Shown piece after piece: positions 37,290 to 49,200 of a DNA stretch of 64,000 nucleotides. Position 1 is the stretch's first letter; every line of letters starts with the position of its first letter. Below the pieces are notes generated by a model, which did no database searches, was not told the DNA's origin, and saw only the letters and a list, made by a program, of their open reading frames with translations. The translations under genes and the position numbers were made by a program. Source of the stretch: Sialis fuliginosa (taxonomy: Eukaryota; Arthropoda; Insecta; Megaloptera; Sialidae); contig OY540821.1 of the NCBI GenBank assembly GCA_961205875.1, forward strand, positions 9,486,001 through 9,550,000. The letters are read 5' to 3'.

Positions 37290-40200
37290 ATGCCATCTGT
37301 ACCCTACATCTGCAACTTCCTGTTGGTTTTATTGGCTTTGCTGTTTGCAGTCAAATCTCAGGTAAGATAAAAAGTGACATTTTTTATGACTTAAATTTTA
37401 TAGGAAACTTAATTATTATGTAAAATTACGATCTCCTACCCTGATTGTCCCAGAGTACGTTTAAGGTGTTATCCCCGATCATATATAAAAAATATATACT
37501 GTCGAATTGAGAACCTCCTCCTTTTTTGAAGTCAGTTAAAAACAGAAAATAATATCTAGTGGAGGAGAGGGGAAAATGACCAAGGGAGTAAAAATATATT
37601 AAGGGAGGTAAAAGAAGTACTGTATTTTGAATAATTTTTATTTCCGGTATGATTTCAAGAAAAACTTTTTTGTTTTTATTCCGCAGTAATTTTAAAGAAT
37701 GTTGTTTTTCCTATTGATATTATTTAAATGTTTTTATTGTAAACATTAGAATTTTCCCAGGGAATGATATTCAAGGTAAATAATACTTCACAGACATATA
37801 TAATTTATTTAAAATTACATGTTAAACATGACTTATTATAACACGGAACGATTTTAAATACAGGGTAAATACAGGTAGAATTCATAGGAAAAACGATTAT
37901 TTTTCATATAAAGTACAGGCACCAATCTTGGATGATTAAAAGTAAGGTATACTGTTTTTTGGGATTGATGAGCTTCTTTTTTGTAATTCTCATGAACTCA
38001 TGTTACTAATAAAACAAGTAACTCTTTATTTAATCAATTTAATTACCAAAGCCCGCAAATATAGATTTTTTTTTTAATTATAGCCTTTTATTTTGTTTAT
38101 GTTTTTTCTCCAATAATGTATAAAGTAAAACCAGTAATGAGCACGCAGTGATGGACACTCTAGTTAATTTAAAGAGCTTAATTCAAAATAAATAAAAAAT
38201 ATTTTCAAGAAAATTATTTCATAAATTAATATAACGAATTGTTGCAATATTAAATACTTCCGGTAGTACATCTTATTGTTTTTTTAACACGTAAATATAG
38301 ATTTCATAATGTGAACATTAAAATTAGTTAACTTTTAAGTCTTCCGCGTTTTCTTTTCAATTATCTATCTAAATCACAGCACCAAAATTATTTTGTGTTA
38401 TTTTTAATTATACAATAAAAAAGTTTGTCCTTACTGACTGGCTCATCAACACACATCCCAAACCCCTGAACCTAGAAACATATATTATGGGTGTAATCCT
38501 TTTATAATGCAAGCATCCACTAAGTAGAGATTTTCCGAAATTTAGCCCTTAAAGGGGAAAAGCTATACTTTTTAATGCTTCGTTTGCACTATTTATTAAA
38601 TCGTAAAAAAACTATTTAATAACTATTTTCCGAAAAAAATTCAACTAGTAACTATTTCATTGAAAATAAAAACTATTTTCCAATCTCTAGTTATAAGTTA
38701 GGTATGATGTTAAGATATAATTAAAAATCAACAAAAAAGAAGGCTGGGCTTTAATTTTCACAATGATTTTATTTATTTTCTCATAGCACACTAGAATTAT
38801 TAACACTTTTTTTCCAAACAAACGCTACCATTATAAAACTAACAAGATATTTTTGTTTCTCTGTCAAAGTATTGTTTTCAACGCTAACTAATTTAACCAA
38901 TTATAATAATCGTGAACAAAATTATAATATAATTATTGTTGTGATTTCTGAGATGTTGGAAGCGTTGTTTTCTTTAACATTTACGTGCTAAAGTGTAATT
39001 AAAACTATTTACTTGATAATTTTCATTGCCATTGTTTATTTCAGTCCTGTATTAGGAAAAGAAACCAATATTTTTCATTACAAATCTAAATCGTTTATTT
39101 TATATTTGACATATGCATGATTTTTTTTTATTAATTCTTATTGCTTTTGTCTGTTTGTCTGTCTGTCTGTCACAGACTTCTAACTACTGAATTATTTTAC
39201 CTAGAAAGTTGAGATTGGACATAGTTATATGAGTTATACAAAATAAAAATTTTAATGGAGGAAAATGGGTTACCAAAAAAATATCAGCAATAAAAAAAAT
39301 TCAAAAATATAATATTTAAAAAAATGGAGATGTTCTGATCCCTGTTCCCCCTTCTATGGGTGCGCCACTGTCCACACACTAATGCGTGTAGGTAAGAAAA
39401 TTGAACATTGGACATTGATAAAACAAAAACAATAAAACAGTTCTGGCATTGGTTTCTATAATAACTGTGGATAATTGTTTGATGAGAAAGTGTGACATGT
39501 GAAGATGCAATTTATTAACCTTTTACACCAAGATTTTCTAGGCCATCTTGATTGCAATTTGATTGATTACACCGATAAGATGTTTTATCAAAAAAAATAA
39601 AAAAATATCGGAACTACCTTATATACGTATACCATAGATTCATTTTACTCGAAAAATATATTTTTAAATGATGGTAATTATAAAGCAATTTAAGAAACCC
39701 TCGACTTTAAAAGGTAAAAATTCGATGGATTTAGGTCATATTAAACTTAAAAAAAATGGATATAGGGTCGAGCGGGGTAAATATGAAACACCAAAAAAAT
39801 GGGGTAAAAGTGAAACAAGCTTGTAACTAAAAAACTAATTTGTTTTTAGGAGGATTACAAAAACTGACATCATCATTAAAGGTTTGTTAAAGCGACCTGA
39901 AAATATGAATCGCCTAATAAGTGGTGTGTCACCCCTACAGATTTTCCTGTTAGTCGATGTCAAAACGTGTGAATTAAATTTTAATTCTTGGCACATAACT
40001 TTCAGTATAGCTCAGATATGTATTAATTAAAGTTACAATTTCACATTGATATGCCACAAAGAAGATAAATCAAAGTTGCCAAAGTAGCTTTTCTTTTAAT
40101 TTTTCGAGAAATATTTTCTATTAGAGGCCTGCTTCACTTTTTCCCTTACCTGTTTCACTTTTTCCCAAATTAGAGGTTAAAAATGAAACAACTTTTTTCA

Positions 40201-43200
40201 TTTTTAATGTCCGTGTTGTATCGTACAGTTCAAATGAGTATTTAAAATGGTTATTCATAAGCGCATCTAGTAGTACAAATTAAAGTATGAATTTGTATCG
40301 TTAACTATCAAAAAACATGAAAGATTTGTATTTTGTTTCACTTTTACCCCAATTGACCCTACACCAAAAGAAATATTGAGTGATTGACTCATCAACACCC
40401 AGCCCAAATCCTTGGATTTAGAAACGTGAAATTTTAGGTGTTTTCCCATTACAGTGTAATCACTCACTGATAAAGAATTTTCCGAAATTCAAGCTCTTAG
40501 TGGACAAAAGGGAGTATTAACGTTCCTTTTTATATTCTACTACGTACATAACTGCAAAATACTTTTCAATATATTAAAATAAAATTACACATGTTTCGCC
40601 ATTTTTTATTTTTATAGAATATAGACTAACAATACCAATTGTATTAGATTTTATAAATTATATAAATATGAATATAAAAATGAATAAGACACCTACAGGT
40701 TTATTTTTATTAAGTAAATAAATAATAAATATCCACTTTTCGAATGAGGTAATTAAAATAATATTTACTGACATTTAATACAGTAGGATTCTCCTTATTT
40801 AATTGAATGAGGCGTAACAATATCCGGAATATCAAATTAGTAATGAAATCACACACCCAGTCATGCACGTATGCATTATTTTAAATTAACAAAAAAAAAT
40901 CAAACCCAAAAAAAATGTTTCTTAAATCTATACTTATTTTTTGATCGAAGTTATCTAAAAACTACTGGACCGATTTTGATTAAACTTGCACCAACGTGTT
41001 CCTTGAAATCTCAGTAGTGATATAGGGTACATACATACATATATATCATCACACTATCCCTCAAAATAGCTGAGCAGTAATATTTTACCAAATAGATACC
41101 TCGTTTTAAGACTTTATTTAATCGCATTTAAGATCTAGATATTTAATTTTTATAATCTGAAAAAAATATATCAAATTTTGATTAGTTTGTATTATATTAA
41201 TTGTATTTAAGATATTTAATTTTTATAGTCTGAAGAAAAAAATCTAATTTTAGTTAATTTGTTATATTTCTTGGTATTATATTTGAGAGGGGGGAGTAAG
41301 ATGTATACGTACTCGTAACTACGCCTCTGCTTATTACTTGTTAAGTGTTAAATGTGGGAGGACTGTCCAAATAAAGGGAGATATAAATTAAATGACTCAT
41401 TTACATTTTTGTCTGTCCAGGATCTGTCCATATTTGGAGACGTTTTTATTATTTGAATTATTTATAACACCTCCTTACTTTTATTTAGATTACTTCAGGG
41501 CCGTAATTATACATGTTGAAGCCCAATTGAAAAAAAAGTTTGCTAAAATGTTAATAAACGTTATGTAACTGTCATATTAGTTTGTAAGCAAACAAAATTT
41601 GTTTGTTGTTTTTATTATTTGAATTATTTATAACATCTCCTTACTTTTATTTAGATTACTTCAGGGCCGTAGTTATACATGTTGAAGCCCAATTGAAAAA
41701 AAAGTTTGCTAAAATGTTAATAAACGTTATATAACTGTCATATTAGTTTGTAAGCAAACAAAATTTGTTATTTCTTTATAATACCGGACATTATAATATT
41801 AGTACGCGAGGTTAAGGCTTCCGCGGTTGGGTGATAAATCAAATAATTATTAGAAGAAAAAAATACATTAAGTTCTAAAGTAAATAAAAGAAGCTATTAT
41901 TTTTATAAGTTCATAAATTACGAAATGATTATATTTGATATTTCTAATAAGTGTATATTTGTATACAATAGTTTTTCTTATATTTGTTATTGTCAGTATA
42001 AGTGCATTTAAATGTTTATTTTTATGGCAAGTATTAATAATATTTTAAATACATTCATTTTATGAGGTAATTTAAAATACCGAATGGTTTTTAATTCCTT
42101 GATGAATGTTAAATTTAAACTTAAATGTATAAATGAAGAGGTGAGTTCCAAAACTCGATTTTTATATATTTTTTGGTATTCTTTCATAGTGTAATGTTAA
42201 TGCTTCCCCCCCCCCCCTCCTCAAAAATGTGGTTACGCCACTGCTGCTATACAGTTTTTCCTAATAAAAAAAATATGTTTTCTATTGCAACTTACTCAAA
42301 TATATCTACAGTAAAAATAATTGATACATATTTAAGTAAAAAATAAGAAAGGAAAAAGAAAATCTTTTTCTTAAGACGCACCTGATTATTTTTACGTATA
42401 TTTTTAATTTTTTGATAATTTCAATCTAAATCTATGTATCATGATCTAAATCTAAAGTTATGCAAACGTCAAAATGACATTTAAAACGTCAAAATGACAG
42501 ATAATATATCAAAGTAAATATCAATTAAAAAAAAAAAACACGAATTTTAAAAATAAATTGAGATAAATCTTTGTAAGGGAATATTTTACAACAAACGTTG
42601 TAGACCCATATTATAAAAAATTATAAAAATTTTATTAATAAATATTTTGGGATGTCACTCCTCCCCCTTACACATGATTTTGATGATTTTGAAATGGAAC
42701 CGTCCTCAAGCCAGACCCAACCATTCGACCAAATTTCAATAATATACGTTCAGTGGCTCAGGGGACAGACGGACACACGAACGGAAGTGTTTGTATTGAC
42801 GTGAAACGGAAAGATCAATTTAAAATTATGAAATCGGAGAACATTTTGTTGTCTCAATCTAAAACGATCACAAAGCTTCTCGTATCTTCGATATTGCGAG
42901 GAAGCAATATGTTTTTCGCTTCTGTAAGTATTGGCGGTTAATTAGCGGCCCCTTATAAACTGAATAAAATAAATAAAGACGATAATGCAGGTACCTACAT
43001 TATGCACAAAATACAAAACGTTGTACTTGTTATTGTGTAACAGCGCCATTCAGTTTTAGTGGCCTTGCCTCAAGGCACTAATCTTAAAAGAATTTCTACG
43101 CAAGAAGATGATATATCGCAATCTACTATTATGATTTCAGTGTTTTTACAATTTAATACAAGTATTTATGGTTATAGTATTATATTATTGACGTCTCAAT

Positions 43201-46200
43201 GTGAACAACACACTACCTATCGAAGAATGTTGTGTATTATTATGTTAGTTATTACATTAATATCAACTGACATCTGAAATCTGAACAAACTAGTAATATA
43301 TTAAAGGTGACATTTTTTTACATAATAGAAAATGTTTAGGTTATGTCGAAAATTATTTCAGTAAATATTTTGCTTCCTCGTCGCCATATATCCGAAGGAA
43401 AAGGGGAGGTATGTGATAATTTCTAAGGCGGCTATTACACTATCAAAGAAATATGATAAAATTTCTTTGATCAAAGAAATATGACAGTGTAATAAGTCAA
43501 CTTTTATAATATTTACCTTCATAATATTTTTATGATCATAGTTAATGATAGTCTCTTATATTTGATCAAAGTTTTTTGACGTCAAAAACAAAATGGCGAC
43601 TACCAAGTTATCACTGACAGTTACAGTTATATAATTATTAATGTATGAATATCAACAAAATCCAGTATTATATGATAATCTTCTTATCGATTATAAAAAT
43701 CACAATACACGGTTGTAAATTCAAACCTCGATCGCGTCAATTGACGAACATCCACGCACTGATATTCAAAAGGCACCAAAAAAGAAGAAAATATCCTTAG
43801 ATAATATTGAGAAAATATTATCAAATATTTTATGTAGTGTAATAAAACAAAATCTCGTATTTTATCAAAGAAATATGATCAAATTTTTGTCAAAGATCTT
43901 TGACATATTTATTTGATAGTGTAATAGTCGCCTAAAAGCAGTAAGATTTTATTCTTTGATTTTAAAATTTACGTTTCAGATTGAAATCAATTTTGAATTT
44001 CAAGAACGTCAAGTAAAATTAGGTTAGCTAAATTTCTGAGGTTCATACTGCCCCCCCCCCCCCCCCCAGAAAAAAATTGTTCCGGCGCCACTGATTACAT
44101 TGATAGTTAATCCAAAGTATCCCAACCCCCGGGTAATAATTTTTAAATAAACAAATTCTATTTACTGATTTATTGGTTTTATAATAATTATTATGATAAA
44201 ATAAATAAAATAAAATATATACATCCAAAATTAAGACAGTGTTGAGAAACACTGTTCTAAACAACTTTTTATTTAATGAAAAGTATCTCAAAATAAAGTA
44301 TATGTAAATAATAACACAATTTTTATTAATTAATTAAAAATACGACTCTTATTATCAAATTTTAATTAAAATAATTTACCTACATTTTAAATTGATTGAC
44401 AATAATTGATACTGTTAATATGTCTATTAGAACTTTATATGCAACTACTTTTTTTTTTTCTCTGTCTTCATTCCTTTTAAATGTTACCTCGTGAATGAAA
44501 TAAGAATTTACATATTATTAAAATTTTAATTTGCGAACTCGTCGAGTAATATGAGAGCTGTCAAATATAGTTACTTAACATTTAAAAGCTCATCTGTTTT
44601 GTTGAAATAGTTAATTTTTAATTAAATTCTTTACATATGTGTAAATGAGTGTTATGTATGTTTAAAATATCACGTACTATAGAATCAAGAATAGTTAACT
44701 TTCTTATACGGTTATAAGGTACTGGCACCAGTCTTGGTCGCTTTAAGAACAAGGTATATTGATTTTTGGATTGATGGGTTTCTTTTTTGTAATTCTAAAA
44801 CTACCTTTTTATTAAATCAATTTAATTACCAAAGTCCGCAAATATAGTTTTTTTTTTAAATTATAGTATTTTATTTTGTTTATGTTTTTTTCTCCAGTAT
44901 GGACATTGCTAAAGATTACAAAATGATAACACATGATTCTGTAAATCGAAAGCTTGTGATTACTTTTTCTTAAATAAATTTTGACATTTAGACAAAAATT
45001 TGTTTTAATTTTACATTTTGTATTGTTTACAAAATAAAGAACCCTTACAGATTTTATAATACATGTTTGAACTTTTATTTTTCAGTATAACAAAGTAATC
45101 AAGTATCAAAATGATATCTGGTAGATTGAAGTTACAGCGAAAAGTTGGCGAAATAATATATTTCACTACCCTGATTACCCTCAGGCGATTATCTATCAAA
45201 CCAGTAATCCGCGCACATTTTTTTTTAAATAAAAGAAGATCAAATAAATCATATAAACTATAAGAGATTGTACTCTACCTAGCTATCAGATTTATGTCTT
45301 GCGAATTATGAATTGTTGGGACCCATAATGTCAAGGCCTTGCGTTGTAAATTAGGTAAATTTTTTTGTATCTGATGAATTTAAAGAACTCTTCACAAATT
45401 AAATTAATAGTGACCATCTGTTACGCGTATAAGAATTATTAATGATTTTATAATTCTATATCAGATATGTCATTTTTTAAACACAAAAGAAAAAATTAGA
45501 AATATTTTTTGTTGTCTGTGGAAACCATTTTTTTATTGTATCATACGGTCATACCCCTCATCAGTTTCGAACAGGGCCACGTTATGATCATTTGGATTTA
45601 CTGATTTTGGGCCCAATTTGAAATTTTTTTCGATTAAAAAAAAATTATTTCAAAAGTTTCTGAAAAAACAATTACAGCCTGTTTGATCCCTCCCCCCTTC
45701 CCTGCTTTTTATTCATGTGTTGGAACTAAATCGTGCGGAGACGCACATTTGAAGTAAACGGCACTACTTCGGGGAATAGTAATAATTAAAAATGTACGTA
45801 AATTCGAAGCAATGTCTTTGCAAAAACTTCAAAAACGTAAATAATTCGCAAACCGCTGATGCTACGATAAAAATAGTAAGGATATTTTTTGTTCAGTACT
45901 AAATTATCTATATGTTCTTTATTTTCGTAGAACTAACCGTTCAGGAATTACAGTACGACAAAATTTTCAAAATGCGGTTTTTACAAATTATTTCGTAAAC
46001 TGGTATTAATTATTTTTTACAACACTCTGTAGCTCAGAGAGTGTTGAAGATAGACCCCCCTTTCAATTATATTTTTTTACTCACAATGATCCAGGGATTC
46101 TGTATCCCAAACCGGACCATCCTGTATATAAAATTACCTATAATTTTTTTGGTCTAATGAAATATTATAAAAAGAAGATAAATAATACAGACAATGGTTT

Positions 46201-49200
46201 AGTAAAGGATTACTAAAGATATTGAAAACGAAACCAATGTTTACATACATATGGTTTTTTTTTATAAACTATTTACATTTATTAAATAACAAATTCTGCA
46301 TTTATTAGTCATAGAATCAGCACTCCTCTATATGTACATACAGTATTATGCTAATTTGAACATTGCCGCTATAAAATTTGTCTTGGGTATTATAAATTAC
46401 ACAAAAAATCAAATTTTAGTTTTTGCAAGAAAATTTTGCACGTATGTGAGCATATAGCCTTGGTGATGTTTTTTTTGTACACTTCCTTTCAAAACGGGAC
46501 TACAATAAAATGCGTCATTTTTTGTATTGTTTAAAGTACTCGACCGATGTTCTTTTTTGAATCTTGAACGATATTTCATAAAAAAAATCGATAATGAGAT
46601 AAAATTTATACATATTATAAAACAAAGTTCTCCACCACGTCTGTTTGTCTGCACAATTTTCTCAGTAACTACTGAACGGATTTTATTCCGGTTTTCACTA
46701 ATGTATAGAGTGTTTCACGGGAAAGTTTAGGTGTATAATTTGTTGATATTTTGGGTAAATTTCATGAAGTCGGAAAAAAACAATCGGAAGTTATCGATAA
46801 ATTTATATTCTCGGGTATGTATAGATACTCCGTTTCAAAGTGCTTATTGGTTAATAAATTTTAGTTATGGACATTATATTTATCGTAATCATCACAGAAG
46901 TGTATAAAAATTATAAATTTTAATGTACTTCATATTTTAATACTATTATCTTGACGAAATGAACATTTAAAAAATAAACTTTGAACTTAATTATAGTACT
47001 AAAGTCTTAATAAACACAATTTAATGGGACCATAATATTTAGTAATTATATGAGAAGTAGAAACTCGATATAGCATTTAGTTGAGTGTTTTGACTTTTAG
47101 GACCGAGTAATTTACACTTTAGAGATAAAGAAACTAGTTAAAATATTACATAAGATGACCACACACGTGCGGAAAAGATTGGCGGGATTGGAATGTGACA
47201 CTTTAATTAATTTTATTGATGTTCTAATACATTTTGCATAACATTTAATGACAGTTGTATTTTTTAACTTAATTCAACTATATATTTTTTAAATCCTAAA
47301 CAATAATTCCGTAGTCCATGTGAGCGAAGCTAATATATTTTGCATTGCATTAAATTTTGTATAAATACGACCCTAGCATGTATTTATTACTTTTTATCTG
47401 ATAACGTGATTGGAACGTGGCGTGCCAATCTCGTAAGAAAGAGTGTATGGTTGTGTGGGCACCATTAGACTGCGATATGCATCGATATATGTATGTAATT
47501 ACTGTTGCATAATTTTAGAGTTCACTTTAATGTTAACATATCGTTTATCATTTTTGGATCCCACGTACAAGGGGTCATCGAATTTCTCTTTGAAGACAAA
47601 AAAAGAAGACCATAATAATAAATATATATATAAATGAAATAAAACATCTTACGTATTGCAATATTTAAAATATATAGGGAGATTTTTTCATAGACATGGA
47701 TTACCTGTGGAAAGGGGAATTGCCCTGGAGTGATCCGGGTAGGAGACATTTATGATTAGGAGTAGAACCAAATAACATAGATGAATTAGAAAAAGATTTT
47801 GAATAAAATATTTTTTTATTATTTCAGCAGCCGATAAAAATTGCAAACACTAAATTTTCATGCCAAGGACGTCCTTCAGGATATTATGCAGATATTGATA
47901 CAGGATGTCAGGTAAATACACATAACTTAAATAAATTTAAGCTACGACTTCATTTTAATTATAAAATAAAACAATTCTCTAAGGTCTATCACATGTGCGA
48001 CGGTCTAGGCCGACAGTTCAGTTATTCCTGCCCGAACACGACCCTCTTCCAGCAAAGGATGTTGATTTGCGACCACTGGTATATGGTTAACTGTAGCCAA
48101 GCAGAGAACGATTACGATGCGAATCTTCTAATCGGTCAAAGGGACAAACCATTTGTAGATGATACGGAACACTTCTACCATCGTACACCGAGACCCGATA
48201 TCCTTACGTCGACTTACGTGATGAGACAATCGAAAACGCAAAGTTCTGCTTTGAATAGGTGATTTATTTATTTAATATTATTTTTTATTTTGAAAATATC
48301 GGTATGGAGAACCAGTGGCGTAGATAGGGGGGGGGTCCAGGGGATCAATCCCCCCCATGAGTCTACGAAAATTATAAGTTGATCAAAATAATTTATAATA
48401 CTACCGGACCGATGGGGGTAGGGTAATTTTTAGGTGGCAGAAATGTTTTATTTATTTATTTTTAACATACAAATAAATTCATCTACTAGTTATATACTTC
48501 TATATCAGTGGCGAAGCGTCCATGGAAGCAGGGGAAGCAGTGCTTCCCTTACTTTATGGGTAAATTAATACAAATCTGTGTTTTCAGTTAATAAATAATT
48601 TTAAAATATTATTAGAATATTCGTCTCAAACTCAAACATTATAATCAAAAATAGCATTTAATATTAATTTACACGCTCAGTTATAAAACTATAATACCTC
48701 TACGTCTTATTTTTTTGTATTTTAGTCGATATTTGTATGACGAGTTGAAGTTCACTGCAGGAAATTTCACTAAAAAATTTATAATTTTTTATTTCGTTAA
48801 AAGTATGTTTATTGTATAGAAAATGACGAGAAATGTTGAAATTTTTAAACCGCAGGTCTGTATCTTAAACCGTTCTCGAGATATAGCCTCTCAAAGTTTC
48901 AGTTTTTTCAAAATTTTGAAGAAAAATGGCTCTAACTTTTGAACGCGTAGTCGGAATTGATTTTAGTTGACGGATTTGGAATCAGTGTGTCAAAATCTAT
49001 ATAATGACATGTATGATACCTTAAACCTCGAAAAAAAAAAATTCACGAAAAATCGAAAAAATTCAAAGGGGTATACCTTAAAAAAATGTCGATTTTTGGC
49101 CAATTTTTTTTTGTCGAATTTTAAAGTATTATACATGTCATTATATAGATTTTGACACGCTGATTTCAAATCCGTCAACTAAAATCAATTCCGACCACGC

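Noticed and set aside
43059..43277. 72-codon plus-strand frame
   Set aside because: AT-rich, no recognisable motif, inside intron 1 of another gene with no exon-like borders.
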